A stretch of DNA of 64,000 nucleotides from Dasypus novemcinctus (lineage: Eukaryota > Chordata > Mammalia > Cingulata > Dasypodidae). Shown here piece by piece: positions 1 through 12,264 of the stretch. The notes beneath the pieces were generated by a model, which searched no databases, was not told where the DNA came from, and saw only the letters and a program-made list of their open reading frames with translations. The translations under genes and the position numbers were made by a program. Positions within the stretch are counted from its first letter, which is position 1. The number at the start of each line of letters is the position of its first letter. The stretch spans positions 69,145,147-69,209,146 of the forward strand of contig NC_080694.1 in NCBI RefSeq assembly GCF_030445035.2, given 5' to 3'.

Positions 1-425
1 GACTTACTGATATTCTACTATGGAACTATTGTGATTATTAAAGGAAGAAAATGTAGCATTGATGTGGAGAAAGTGGCCATGGTAGCCACTGAGGATAGGG
101 AGAGGGAAGAAGAGATAGGATGTGGTGGCATTTTCAGGACTTAGAATTGTCCTCGGTGGTACTGCAGGGACAGTTGCTGGACATTGTATGTCCTGCCATG
201 GCCCACTGGGTGGGCTGAGTAAAGTGTAAACTATAATGTAAACCATTATCTATGAGGTGCAGCAGTGCTCCAAAATGTATTCACCAAATGCAATGAATAT
301 CCTATGATGATGAAAGAGGTTGTTGATATGGGAGGAGTGGGGTGAGGGGGATGGGGGTATATGGGGTCCTCATATTTTTTGAATGTGACATTTAAAAAAA
401 ATAAAGAGAAAAAACATTGGAAAAA
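1..425 (+). mobile_element. Retroposon X, 3' part with A-rich tail
   Basis: This is the 3' end of a dispersed family that recurs in this window on both strands (8.3-9.3, 11.2-12.3, 18.3-19.5, 40.0-40.3, 50.2-51.7, 60.5-61.3 and 63.5-64 kb). Shared landmarks are 'tggacattgtatgtcctgcc', 'aaatgcaatgaat', 'gatgaaagaggttgttgat' and a G-rich stretch before 'tatatgggg..cctcatattttt', then an A-rich tail at about 392-425. The last 100 bases resemble the 3' UTR of the L1 fragment at 9.3-10.6 kb, so mobilisation by L1 is likely (inference). It runs off the left edge. Confidence 0.7.
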
Positions 426-429
426 AAGG

Positions 430-961
430 GAAGAGATTAAATAGTGTGTAATGGGAGAAAAAGAATGTACCTGTGTTCTGAGCTGACCGAAGCCAATTTG
501 GCCATGCCCATTTTAAAATTATATTTGGAAGATAAGAATAGTCCTTGAAAATCTTGGGGTAGGTAGATGGTTAAGCATTTCCCCCAAACCTTATGATGAC
601 TAATTTATAATGAAAATGACTCTGTGGAAATTCTGCCACAGACACAGAGATCTAGTAAGCAGACTGTTGCAAGTGGGCAAAAATAATCAGCAGCCTGTAT
701 GACCTGGGGTCTTGAAAGGTTTTGTAATGGGTCATTGTATTGTTGTGATGTGGGTATATATTTAGATCTGTAAGCTTAAAGAATATTTAACCTTTTATTG
801 CTTTGAAAACTTTTGCCAAAAAGCACTTAGCTAAATTTTTATAATGTAATATTTGATATGTTATATTGTTGGATGCAATGTGCCTCTAACATGCTTGTGA
901 TGACTTGTAACAGAATAAATCGAATTTTTGAAGCTGTTTCATGTTTCCTTTGTGGACAACA
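430..961 (+). repeat. LTR-like dispersed repeat, unassigned
   Basis: The first ~130 bases recur at about 63,405-63,535 ('aaatagtgtgtaatgggaga', 'gagctgacc.aagc.aatttgg', 'gataagaatagtccttga'). The body contains a TATA-like 'ggtatatattt' near 751 and an 'aataaa' near 915, spaced as in an LTR. A TG..CA span of 447-961 can be drawn, but similarity to the second copy starts a little upstream of the TG and I see no flanking duplication. I do not recognise the family. It could also be a retroposed 3' UTR. Confidence 0.4.
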
Positions 962-1044
962 ATCTGGAGCATTTTAGTGTGTTTTTTAATTTCCTATTTT
1001 TTTGGGGGGGGTTGCTTTTATTTAGTTTTGTTTTTAAAATTCAT

Positions 1045-4000
1045 TGACCAGGGTTGGCTGGCACTTGAGGGGAGGAGGATGGACGGAATCCAGGTTCACA
1101 TCCTAGATGAAGTTTAGGAACCACACTCATACCCAGTGCTTTTGATGCTGGGAGGATAGAGTGATTCCAATTTGCACTTTTGAAATGGAGTTTCAGGACC
1201 ATGCACTCACCCGGTGCCCTTGAGCAGAGTAGAACGGAGTGACTTCAGGTTTTGCTCCTGAGATAATTTAGCAACCACACTGTGAACTGGTGCCTTTGAG
1301 GGGAGGAGGGAAGGCAGTATCCAGGTTCCTCTTCTGAGAGGCCCTTTTGGAACCATGTGACCCCAGGTGCCCTTGAGTGAACAAGGGTGGGGTGATTACA
1401 GGTTGCACATCCGAGATGTCGTTTAGGAACATTGCTACCACCTGTAGCCCTTGAAGGGAAGGAGGATAGAGTGATTCCAGGATGCACTTCTGAGATGAAG
1501 TTTAGGAACCACGCTTAGAGATGGTGCCCTTGAGGGGAGAAGAATGGAGAGATTCCAGATTCCACTTCTAGGATGTAGTTTAGGAAACACGTTCCCAACT
1601 GGTGCACTTGAGGACAGGAGGATGAAATGATTCCGGTTTCATTTCAGAATTGTAGTTTAGGAACAATACTCCCACCCGGTGCCCTAGAGGGCAGGAGGCT
1701 GTAGTGATTCCAGGTTGCAATTTCGAGATGTAGTTTAGGAATCATGCTCCCACCTGGTCCTTTGAAAGGAGGAGGATAGAATGAATCCAGTTTCCACTTC
1801 CCCATGTACTTTAGGAACCACACTCGCACCTGTTGCCTTTGAGTGGCGGAGGATGGAATGATTCCATATTTCACTTCGGAGATGTAGTTTAGGAAGCACC
1901 TTACCACCTGGTGCCCTATGAGGGAGGTGGATGGAGTGATTCCAAGTTGCACTTCTGAGAATTAGTTTAGGAACCAAGCTCCCACCTGGAGGGATAAGGA
2001 TGCAGTGATTCCAGGTAGCATAGCTGAGATGTAATTTAAGACACCACCCGGTAGGAGGATGGAGTGATTCCAGGTTACAATTCCAAGATGTAGTTTAGGA
2101 AACATGCTCCCACCTGGCGCCCTTGAGGGCAGGTGGTTTGGGTGCAAAGGTTACACATCTGAGATGTAGTTTAGGAACCTTGCTCCCACCTGTAGCCCTT
2201 GAGTGAAAGGAGGAGAGAGTGATTCCAGGTTGTCTTCTGGGATGTAGATGAAATTTAGGACCATGGTACCACATGGTGCCCCAGGTGGTTGGAGGATGGG
2301 GGAATTGAAAGGTACCAATTCTTGGATGATGTTTAGGAAACACACTTCCACCTGGTGCCCATGGTGGGAATAGGATGACTTGATTCCAGGTTGTACTTCC
2401 TGGATGTAGTTTTGGAAACACGCTCCCACCTTGTACCCCTGGAGTGAGGAGGATTGGGTGATTCCAGGCTCCACTTCCTGGATATAGTTTAGGGGACATG
2501 CTACAAGCTGGTGTCCTTGTGGGAACAGGATTGGTTGATTCTGCATTCCAATTCCTGGATGTAATTAAGGAAATATGTTCTCATATGTTTCCCAGGGGGC
2601 AGGAGGATTGGGTGAGTCCGGGTTCCACCACCTAGATATCATTTTGGAATGACACTTCCACCTGGTGCCCTTGGAGGGAGGAGGATGGGGTGATTCCAAG
2701 GTCCACTTCCTGGATGTAGTTTAGGAGACATGCTCCCACCTGGTTCCCGGGGGTGGGGTGGGGAGGAGGATTGGGTGATTCCAGGCTCCATCTCCTGGAT
2801 GTATTCCTGGAAAGATGCTCCTACCTGGTGTCAGTGGGGGGAGGAGGTTGGGGTAAATCCAGGATCCACTTCATGGATATAGTTTAGGAAATTTGTTCCC
2901 ACTTAGTGCCAGTGGGGTAAAAGGAAGGGGTGATTCCAGTTTCCAGTATCTGGATGTAGTTCAGGAAACATGCTATCACCTGGTGTCCATGGGAGGAACA
3001 GGATGGCATGATCCAGCTTCACCTTCCTGGATGTAGTTTAGGAAACATGCTCCCGCCTGGTGTCCATGGAAGAGGAGGATGGAATGAATCCAGATTTCAC
3101 TTCTTTGATGTAGTTCAGGAAACACACTCACACCTGCTAACCATGGGGGTTGAAGAAGGGGTTATTCCAGTTTCTTCTTCCTGGCTGTTGTTTAGGAAAG
3201 ATGCTCTCTTTCCTTCACTCATGGGCGAAGTAGGATGGTGTGATTCCAGGTCCCACTTTCTAGATGTAGTTTAGGAGACATGGTCCCACCTGGTGCCCGT
3301 GGGGACAAGGACAGGTTGATTCCAGGTTTCACTTCATGGATGTAATTTAGGGAAGAGTATCTCACCTGGGGCCAATGGGGAGAGGAGGATGGGGTGAATC
3401 CAGAATCCACTTCCTGGTTGTAGTTTAGGAATCTGCTCCCACCTGTTGATCGTGGTGGGTGGAGGATGGGGTAATTCCAGCTTCCCCTTCCTAGTTCCAG
3501 AACAACGCTAACACCTCGTGCCCTTGGGAGAAATATCACATCCCAGGTGAAATTTACCTCACGTGGAGCCCTTGGGGGGGTTATTCCAGGGCCCAATTTT
3601 GACATGTAGTTAGGAAACACGTGCCCAAGTTGTGATCTTGGGGGAAGGGTTTGGGATAATTTCATGTTCCACTTCCTGAGTGTAGTTTAGGATCCTTGCA
3701 CCCACCTGGTGTGAGTGGTTGGATCAGGATTGCATGATTCCTGCTCCCCTTTCCTGGATGTAGTTTAGGAAACAGGCTCCCACCTGGTGACCATGGGGAG
3801 GGAAGGATGGTGTTATTCCATGTTTCACTTCCTGGATATAGTTTTGGAGACACGATCCTAACTGGTACCTGTGGGGAGGAGGATTGGGTGATTTCAGGTT
3901 TCAACTCCTGGATGTAGTTCTGGAAGAATATTCCCAACTGGTGCCTGTGGGGACAGGAGGATGGAGTGAATCCAGGATCCACTCCCCGGATGTAGTTTAG

Positions 4001-7000
4001 GAAATATACTCCTACCTAGTGCCAGTGGGAGGAAGAGGATGGGATGATTCCAGGTTCCAGTACCTAGATATAGTTTAGGAACATGCTGCAACCTGGTGTT
4101 CATGGGGGCAGGAAGATGGAGTGATTCCAGGTTTCACTTCCTTGATATAGTTCAGGAAACACACTCACACCTGCTGACCATGGCGGGGCAGAAGGGAGGA
4201 TTCTAGGTTACACTTTCTGGCTGTTGTTTAGGAAACATGCTCTTAGTTGGTGCCCATGGGGGAAGTAGGATGAGGTGATTCCAGGCTCCATTTCCTGAAT
4301 GTAGTTCAAGAGACATGCACCCACCTGTGCCAGTGGGGAGGACAGTTTGATTTCAGGTTTAACTTCCTGGATGTAGTTTAAGAAACAGACTCTCACCTGG
4401 TGATGTTTGGGAGAGGTGGATTGGGTGATTCATCTTACAGTTTCTGGCCATAGTTTAGGAAACATGCCCCATGGGAACAGGAATGTGTGATTCCAGGTTC
4501 CATTGCCTGGATATAGTTTAAGAGACATGCTCCAGCTTGGTGCAAATGGGGAGGGGGTCAGGTTGATTCCACGTTCCAATTTCTGTATGTAATTTAGGAA
4601 ACATACTGTCACCTGTTGCCAGTGGGGGGAGGAGGATGGGGTGATTCCAGGTTCCATCTCCTGATGTAGTTTAAGAAACATGCTACAAACTGATTTCTGT
4701 GGGAGGAGGAGTATGGGGTGATCCCAGGTTTCACTTTTGGGATATAGTTTAGGAATCACATTCCCAACTGGTGCCCTTGGGGACACTAGGGTGGAATGAT
4801 TCCAGGTTTCACTTCAGAGTTATAGTTTAGGAACAACGCTCCCACCCTGTGCCCTAGAGGGCAGGAGGCTTGTAGTAATTCCAGGTTGCACTTCTGATGT
4901 AGTTTAGGAACCATGCTCGCACTTGTTACTTTAAGTGGAGGAGAGTGGAATGATTCCAGATTATACTTCATAGACGTAGTTTAGGAAGCACCTTACCATC
5001 TGGTGCCCTGTTGCAGAGGTGAATAGAGTGATTCCAGGTTGCAGTTCCGAGAAATAGGTTAGGAATCAAGCTCCCACCTGGTGGGATAAGGATGGAGTGA
5101 TTCCAGGTTGCACTGCTGAGATGTAGTTTAGGAACTATCCTCCCACTTGGTGCCCTTGAGGTAGAAGGATGGAATGATTACAGGTCACACTTCTGAGATG
5201 TAGTTTAGGAACCATGTTCCCAACTGGGGCCCTTGAGGAGAGGCAGGGTGGTGACTCCAGTTTTCCCTTCTGAGAAGCCCTTTAAGAACCATGCTCCCAC
5301 CTGGTGCCCTTGAAGGCAGGTGGTTTGGGTGATTACAGGTTGCACATCTGAGATGCAGTTTAGGAACCTCGCTCCCAATTGTAGCCTTTGAGGGAGGGAG
5401 GATATCGTGATTCCAGGTTGCACTTATGAAATGTAGATGAAGTTTAGGAACCACGATACACCTGGTGCCCATGATGAGTGGAGGATGGGGGAATTGAATG
5501 GTTCCAATTCCTGGCTGAAGTTTAGGAAACTCGCTTCCACCTGGTGCCCGTGGTGGGAGTAGGATGGCACTTCCTGGGTGTATTTTAGGAAACACAATCT
5601 CACCTGGTTCCCCTGGAGTGAGTAGTGTTGGGTGATTCCAGGATATACTCCCTGCATGTAGTTTAGAACTTCCTCTGGTTCACGTAGGAGGAAGAGAAGG
5701 CGGTGATTCCTGGTTCCACATGTGGTTGTACTTTAGGAACCAAACTTGCACCTGGTGCTCTTGGGAGGAAGAGGATGTTGCGATTCCAGGTTTCATATCC
5801 CAGGTGTAATTTAGGAAGCACGACCTCACGTGTTGCCCTTGCGGGAGGAGGATGGGGTGATTCCAGTGTCACTTCTGAGATGTAGCTAGGAAATATGTTC
5901 CCTACCGGTGACATTGGGGGGAGGAGCTTGAGGTGATTACATGCTTGTTCCCACCTGATGAGAGTCATGGGATCAGGATGGAGTGATTTCAGCTTCCCTT
6001 TCCTGGAGGTAATTTAGGAAACACGCTCACACCTTGTGTCCTTAGGAGGAAGTGGAGGGGTGATTTCAGGTTCCACTTCCTGGACGTAGTTTAGGAGACA
6101 TGCTCTGACCAGGTGCCCGTGTGGAGGAAGATGGGTTTAATCTAGGTTGCACATACTGGATGTAATTTAGTTAGCATGCACCCACCTGGTTCCCGGGGAA
6201 GGAGGTGGATTGGCTGATTCCAGGTTCCAACTCCTGGATGTAGTTCTGGAATAATGCTCCAACCTAGTTCTAGTGGGCGGAGGAGGATGGGGAGAATCCA
6301 GGTTCCACTTCATGGATGTAGTTTAGGAATTTCACTCCCACCTAGTGCTAGTGGGGAGAAGAGGATGGGGCAATTAAAGGTTCCAGTACCTGGACGTAGT
6401 TTAGGAAATAAGCTCCACCTGGTGCCTATGGCAGGAGGTGGGTGAGGTGATTCCAGTTTCCTCTTTCTGGATGTAGTTTAGGAAACACGCTTCCACCTGG
6501 TGTCCATGTGGGGAGGAGGATGGAGTGATTCCAGATTTCACTTCCATGATGTAGTTAGAGGAAACACACTCATACCTGCTGACCATGGGGGAGAAAGAAG
6601 GAGTGATTCTACTTTCCACTTCCTGGATCTAGTAGAGGAAGAACGCACCCATTTAGTGACCATAGGAAAGGAGGATGGGGTGAGTCTAGGTTCTACTTCC
6701 TGGATGTAGTTTAGGAGACATGCTCCCAGCTGGTGTCCATGTGGGAAGAGGATGAGGTGATTCCAGGTTTCACTTCCAAGATGTAGTTTAGGAACCATGC
6801 TGCCACCTGGTGTCCTTGAGAGGAGGAGAATGGAATGAATCCAACTTCCACTTTCATGATGTATTTTAGGAACCATGCTTGCACCAGTTGCCTTTGAATG
6901 GAGGAGGATGGAATGATTTCAGATTCCACTTTGGAGAGGTACTTTAGGAAGCACTTTACAACCTGGTGCCCTTTGGGGGAGGTGGATGGAGTGGTTCCAG

Positions 7001-8222
7001 CTTGCACTTCTGAGGTGTTGTTTAGGAACCACACTCCCAATTGGTGCCCTTTAGGAGAGGAGGGTGGAGTGATTCCTGGTTGCCATTTCAATAAGTGGTA
7101 TAAGAACCAGGCTACCACCTCATGCTCTTGAGGGAAGGAGGATGGAGTGATTCCAGGTTGCACGGCCGAGATGTAGTTTAGGGACTACCTACCCACCTGG
7201 TGCCCTCAAGGGGAGAAGGATGGAGTGATTCCATGGTTGCAATTCCCAGAATTAAATCCCTGCTTCCACCTGGTGCCCTTGAGCATAGAAGCATGGAGTG
7301 ATTACAGGTTGCACTTTTGAGATGTAGTTTAGGAACCATGCTCTCAACTGGAACCCTTGAGGGGAGGAGGGTGGGGTAGCTCTGGGTTTCCTTTCTGTGA
7401 AGCCCTTTAGGAATCATGCTCCCACCTGGTGCCCTTGAGGGGAGGGGGTTGGGGTGATTCAAGTTGCACATCTGAGATGTAGTTTAAGAATCTCACTTCG
7501 GGAAGCGGACTTGGCCCAGTGGAAAGGGCATCCATCTACCACATGGGAGGTCCACAGTTCAAACCCTGGGCCTCCTTGACCTGTGTGGAGCTGGCCCACG
7601 TGCAGTGCTGATGCGTGCAAGCAGTGCCGTGCTATGCAGGGGTGCCCCCCCATAGGGGAGCCCCACATGCAAGGACTGCACCCCATAACGAGAGCCACCC
7701 AGCACAAAATAAAGTGCAGCCTGCCCAAGAATGGCGCTGCACACATGGAGAGCTGACACAACAAGATGACGCAACAAAAAGAAACAGATTTCCATGCTGC
7801 TGACAACAACAGAAGCGGACAAAGAAGAACACACAGCAAAATGGACACAGAGAACAGACAACTGGGCGTGGGAAGGGGGGGAAGGGGAGAGAAATAAAAA
7901 AAAGAATCTCACTCCAACCTGTAGCCCTTGAGGAAAAGAGAATAGAGTGTTTCCAGGTTGCACTTCTGAGATATAGTTGAAGTTAAGGACCATGGTACCA
8001 TTTGGTGCCCATGTCTGGTGGCAGATGGGGGATTTGAAAGGTTCTCATTCCTGGATGAAGTTTAGAAAACCCATTTCCACCTGGTGTCCTTGGTGGGAGT
8101 AGGATGGCTTGTTTCAAAGTTGCACTTCCTGGATGTATTTTTGGAAAAACCCTCCCAACTGGTGGCCATGGGGGAAGGAGAATGGTGTGATTCCAGGATT
8201 CCACTTTTGGGATGTGTTTTGT
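1045..8222. repeat. Large diverged minisatellite, ~78-bp unit
   Basis: About 90 imperfect tandem copies of a unit of about 78 bp, typified by 'gtagtttaggaaccatgctc', 'ccacctggtgcccttgaggg' and 'gaggatggagtgattccagg'. Successive 'tttagg' anchors at 1501, 1579 and 1656 give the period. Many units are 76-80 bp and strongly diverged. Because 78 is 3 x 26, translations are repetitive with a 26-residue period (minus-strand 'VPKLHLGSATWNHSILLP'-like). Frames break every few units and there is no plausible gene structure, so I treat it as non-coding. A DAS SINE interrupts it at 7498-7901. Blocks of units recur in the same order (for example 1.64-2.47, 4.80-5.62 and about 7.4-8.2 kb), showing segmental duplication within the array. 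Confidence 0.9.
7498..7901 (+). mobile_element. DAS-type tRNA-derived SINE
   Basis: The head carries the Pol III A-box region 'gcggacttggcccagtgg' and B box 'ggtccacagttcaaaccc'. The body follows the armadillo DAS pattern ('ctggcccacgtgcagtgctg', 'aggggagccccacatgcaag') and ends in an A-rich tail. A 12-bp target-site duplication 'aagaatctcact' lies at 7486-7497 and 7902-7913, so insertion into the minisatellite was by L1-type retrotransposition. DAS SINEs are the main evidence for an armadillo-like host. Confidence 0.93.
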
Positions 8223-9340
8223 CATATTAAAAAAATTAATTGACTGTTTTTAAAAAATACATAGATCACAAAAAATATTCATTAAAAAAATAGGAGGTTC
8301 ACATATACCCCACTCCCCACCCCATTCCTCCCACATCAACAACCTCTTTCTTTTTACTTTTTATTTTTGTCTTTATTCATTTTTTTAATATTACATTTAA
8401 AAATATGAGGTCCCCATATACTCCCCACCCCCCTCACCCCACTACTCCCCCCATAGCAACATTCTCCTTTATCATCATGAGACATTCATTGCATTTGGTG
8501 AATACATCTCTGAGCACCGCTGCACCTCATGGTCAATGGTCCACATCATAGCCCACACTCTCCCACGTTCCATCCAGGGGGCCATGGGAGGACCTACAAT
8601 GTCCAGTAATTGTCCCTGTAGCACCACCCAGGACAACTCCAAGTCCCAAAAATGCCTCCACATCTCATCTCTTCCTTCCATTTCCCAGACCCAGCAGTCA
8701 CTATGGTCACTTTCTCCACACCAATGCCACATTTTCTTTGATTACTAATCACAATAGTTCATGAATAGAATATCAGTAAATCCACTCTAATCCATATTCT
8801 ATTCCTCCATCCTGTGGACCTTGGATTGGTTGTGTCCATTCCACATCTATAACAACCTCTTTCATCACTGTGGCACAATCATTGCATTTGGTGACTACAT
8901 TTCGGAGCACTGCTGTATCTCATGGGTTATAGTTTACATTGTAGTTTACACTCTCCCCCAGTCCATTCAGTGGTTTATGGCAGGATATAAAATGTCCTGC
9001 ATTTGTCCCTGCAATATCATTCAGGACAATTCCAAGTCCCAAAAATGACTCCACATCATACCTCTCCTTCCCTCTTCCTGTGCTCAGCAACTCCCATGGC
9101 CACTGTCTCCACATCAATGATACAATTTCTTCCATTGCTAGAGTCACAATAGTTCAATAGTAGAATACCAGTAAATCCACTCTAATCCATATTTTATTCC
9201 TCTATCCTGTGGATCCTGGGATGGTGATGCCAACTCCACCTTTAAATCTAGAGGGGGCTTAGATTCCACATGGCTGATGGATGCAATTCTCCTGCTTGCA
9301 GTTGTAGACAGTCTTAGTTCCCTGGTGTGGTGCTTGACAC
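8223..9340 (-). mobile_element. Stacked 3' parts of retroposon X (three pieces)
   Basis: Three pieces follow each other in the same orientation (T-rich at left, so sense is minus). They are a short 3' tip at 8223-8345, a longer piece at about 8346-8840 and another at about 8841-9340. The last two both contain the complement of 'gatgaaagaggttgttgat', 'gcatttggtgaatacatctc' and 'ggacaattccaagtccc'-like segments, so they are separate copies rather than one. All are diverged compared with the copies at 18.3 and 50.2 kb. Boundaries are approximate. Confidence 0.65.
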
Positions 9341-10610
9341 AAACAGATATATGCACACCAGTGGTCATAGTGACATTATTCACTATTGCCAAACATTGGA
9401 ATTAACCCAAAAGCCCATCAGCAGATGAATGGATAAAGAAAATGTGGTAGATACATACAATGGAATACTACTCAGTTGAAAGAAGGAATGCAGTGCTTAC
9501 ACATAGGATAACATGGATGAATCGTGAGGACCTTATGTTGAATGAAGCAAGCCAGGCATTGAATTACAAATACTACACGACCTCTCTGATGTGAATTAAG
9601 TCAATCAAGCTTTCTCTGAGAGCTAGGGAGTAGATGGCAGGCTTACAGTAAATTGGGGGTGAGAGGAAGGTTGTGAGCTGATGCCTACCTGGGCAAAATC
9701 TATGATAAAGTGGAGGTAAGTAGTTGTGCAGGGAAGGGATAAGATGGGGCATAGGCCAGACAGTCCATGGAATTGGGGTGAGGTTTTGAGGGAGCAGGTA
9801 CACATGGGAGATTCTTGGTACATGGTTGAAGCTATAATGTTCAGAAAACTCTTTAAAAATATAATGAGGAAGGGTTACTTGTTTAAGGTGTTTGACGGGG
9901 GGCATCTGGCACAGATGCACCTAGGGCAGGCTTCTAGGGAGTGTGTGAGTGCTCATCTTGTCATAGTGTGTTATTTCAGTGTGTGGAGACCCATACAATA
10001 AGCAGGAATGTGTTGTACCCCCATCCAGGGGAGGTCTGATGTTCTCAAACAGAGGGAAGTGTGTTTCCCAAGAGCATTGTTGGCTCCCAACTGAGGAGGA
10101 CAGTCTAGTGTGTCAAGCCCTCAGCATTGTTGCAAGTATGTATGAATCTGGTCCTCCAAGCAGAAGCTTGGTTGTCATTGTGGACCCCAGGAGGAGGGGG
10201 AGAGAGGAATAGAATAGATGGAAGAGGGAGTAACTGGAGGGCAATGGAAGTGTTCCACAAGGTTGTGCAATGATGGATATAGGCCATGTTAAATTTCACC
10301 AAAAATTTATAAATGTGTATAGCCTAAAATGTAAACCATAATGAATGAAAAATTTATGAAAGTGTACTGTCTAAAATATAAACCATAATTTAAACCAAAA
10401 TGCAACCATGGTTAGTAGCTTTGTTTCAATATCTGTGCATCAGCTGTAGCAAATATAACATCCACATGTAAAAAGATCATTGCTGGGGAAGGGGAAAAAA
10501 GGTTTGATGTTGGGTATATGGGAGTTCCCTATATTGTATGTGTGAATTACTGTGATCTAAAACTTTTTTGAAGACAAAAGTAAAAACTAAAGATAAAAGG
10601 ATGTAGACAC
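9341..10610 (+). mobile_element. L1 LINE 3' end (3' UTR)
   Basis: The start matches the conserved mammalian L1 3' region ('cattattcactattgccaaa', 'gatgaatggataaagaaaat', 'tacaatggaatactactcag', 'ataacatggatgaat'). This continues into a lineage-specific 3' UTR and an A-rich end near 10,570-10,610 preceded by 'tatatgggagttccctatat'. That last motif is shared with the X retroposons. No ORF2 reading frame remains. Confidence 0.75.
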
Positions 10611-10722
10611 TCAGGAAAGAATGGAAGAGATTGCCTTGCCATTGTACATTCTGGGCAACACCTATTACAGCAATGAACGGAAAAATGTCAAAAACAAAGT
10701 TTTATGATCTTTTTCATTTTTT

Positions 10723-11090
10723 TTTTTAAAGATTTATTTTTATTTATTTAACTCCCCTCCCCTCCCCCGGTTGTCTGTTTTCTGTGTCTTTTTGCTGCGT
10801 CTTGTTTCTTTGTCCGCTTCTGTTGTCGTCAGCGGCAAGGGAAGTGTGGGCGGCGCCATTCCTTGGCAGGCTGCTCCTTCCTTCGCGCTGGGCGGCTCTC
10901 CTTATGGGTGCACTCCTTGAGCGTGGGGCTCCCCTATGCGGGGGACACCCCTGTGTGGCACGGCACTCCTTGTGCGCATCAGCACTGCGCATGGGCCAGC
11001 TCCACACGGGTCAAGGAGGCCCGGGGCTTGAACCGCGGGCCTCCCATGTGGTAGACGGACGCCCTAACCACTGGGCCAAAGTCCGTTTCC
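10723..11090 (-). mobile_element. DAS-type SINE, minus strand
   Basis: The reverse complement carries the DAS head ('gaaacggactttggcccagtg', with box B 'ggttcaagccccgg') and tail 'aaataaataaaaataaatc'. The target-site duplication is 'ctttttcatttttt' at 10,709-10,722 and 11,091-11,104. It is close to the copies at 7.5 and 46.9 kb, so it is a young subfamily member. Confidence 0.93.
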
Positions 11091-11239
11091 CTTTTTCATT
11101 TTTTAATACCTTAATTTATTTTTTACTTTATTTTAGTTTTTCTAAGTTAGTATGTATTCTATTTCTAATCTTTAAACCTGTCCTTATTATTTCATTTTCT
11201 TACTAATAGAATTTGGCAATATATTAGGCTTCATTTTTG

Positions 11240-12264
11240 AAGAAGTTTTAGACCACAAAGGGGTTCAACTATAGCAGGGGAGGAACACTGTGTGGGTTGT
11301 TATTGATGGGGACCCATGGTAGGGAGGGAGTTCTCCAGGGCACATATATAACATAAAAATGTTAGAATAATTATTGGGTATTGTCATAGTAGGTAGAGTT
11401 ACACACATGACAACTAAGGGAGGTTTGAGTTCCTAGCCAGGGGAGCTCTGTCACATTCTCTACTCTAGTGGATCAGCAATAATCCCCCAAGTGCAAGGAC
11501 AAAGACCAGTGATGAAGGATGACTCAGTGATGGGCCCTTGATCCTGATGACTATGCTTATGAGCCTGTGTAACAGAAAGTTGAACTAGGCCTAGAGCTGC
11601 AGGTTGCATAAGAGTTACCTCCTGAGAGCCTCCATGTTGCTCCAGTGTGGCCACTCTCTAAGCCAAACTCAGCATGTAAATGCATTATCTTCCCCCCAGT
11701 ATGGGACATAACCCCCAGGGATGATCCTCCCTGGAGTTGAGGGATTACTACCAATCACCAGCTGGTAATGCAACTAGAAAAAGCCATTGAATAAAAAGTG
11801 TAAATGGTAAACACAAATGAGTTTATATGGCTAAGAGACTTCAAAATGAATTGGGAGGTCATCAGAGGAGTTGTGATTACACACGTCTCAGTGGGATCCG
11901 AGAAATAGCCAAAGTAGATACAACTCCAAGTACTGGTGCTCCTGAGGACTACAGAAACAGGTTCTATGGTCATGGCAGATGGCTCTGGGGTTTAGTGCCT
12001 TGCCAGTGGGCCCTACTTTGGAATTTGTGTTCCTGAATGTGATGGAGTTGGATTCAGATGTGACCTTTCTACACATGCCTCTTCTCTTACTTTTACTGAA
12101 CCTGTGTTTGGTACTGTGGTTGTTGTATACTCAGAAGACTTGAATCTTTGGACTGTCCAAGTGCCAGCTGGGCCCTGAGCCTGAACAGAGTTGCAACACC
12201 TACTTTCTGGTTCATTGGACTTACCCAGGTCAGCTAACAGGGAAGTGAAGATGGTCAACCAATG
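11240..12264 (+). mobile_element. Retroposon X, older copy, 3' end missing
   Basis: The plus strand is the A-tail orientation. Matches to the X copy at 50.2-51.7 kb (reverse complement) include 'ccaaactcagcatgtaaatg', 'ttccccccagtatgggacat', 'ggatgatcctccctgg' and 'ggacttacccaggtcagcta'. It ends abruptly at about 12,264 against the minus-strand L1 ORF1 fragment, without an A tail. The leftmost ~200 bases ('gaccacaaaggggttcaact' onwards) have no counterpart in the younger copies and may be other sequence. Confidence 0.6.

Noticed and set aside
2095-2546. Repetitive 130-codon frames as genes
   Set aside because: They are by-products of a tandem unit whose length is divisible by three. They lack start context, splice sites or continuity.
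7459-7993. Cys/Leu-rich minus-strand frames near 7.5-8.0 kb
   Set aside because: They are antisense translations of the DAS SINE. The same text appears at 10.8 and 47.0 kb, where other SINE copies lie.
1045-8222. CRISPR-like repeat array
   Set aside because: Repeats are contiguous with no unique spacers, units are diverged and the host is a mammal. It is a minisatellite.
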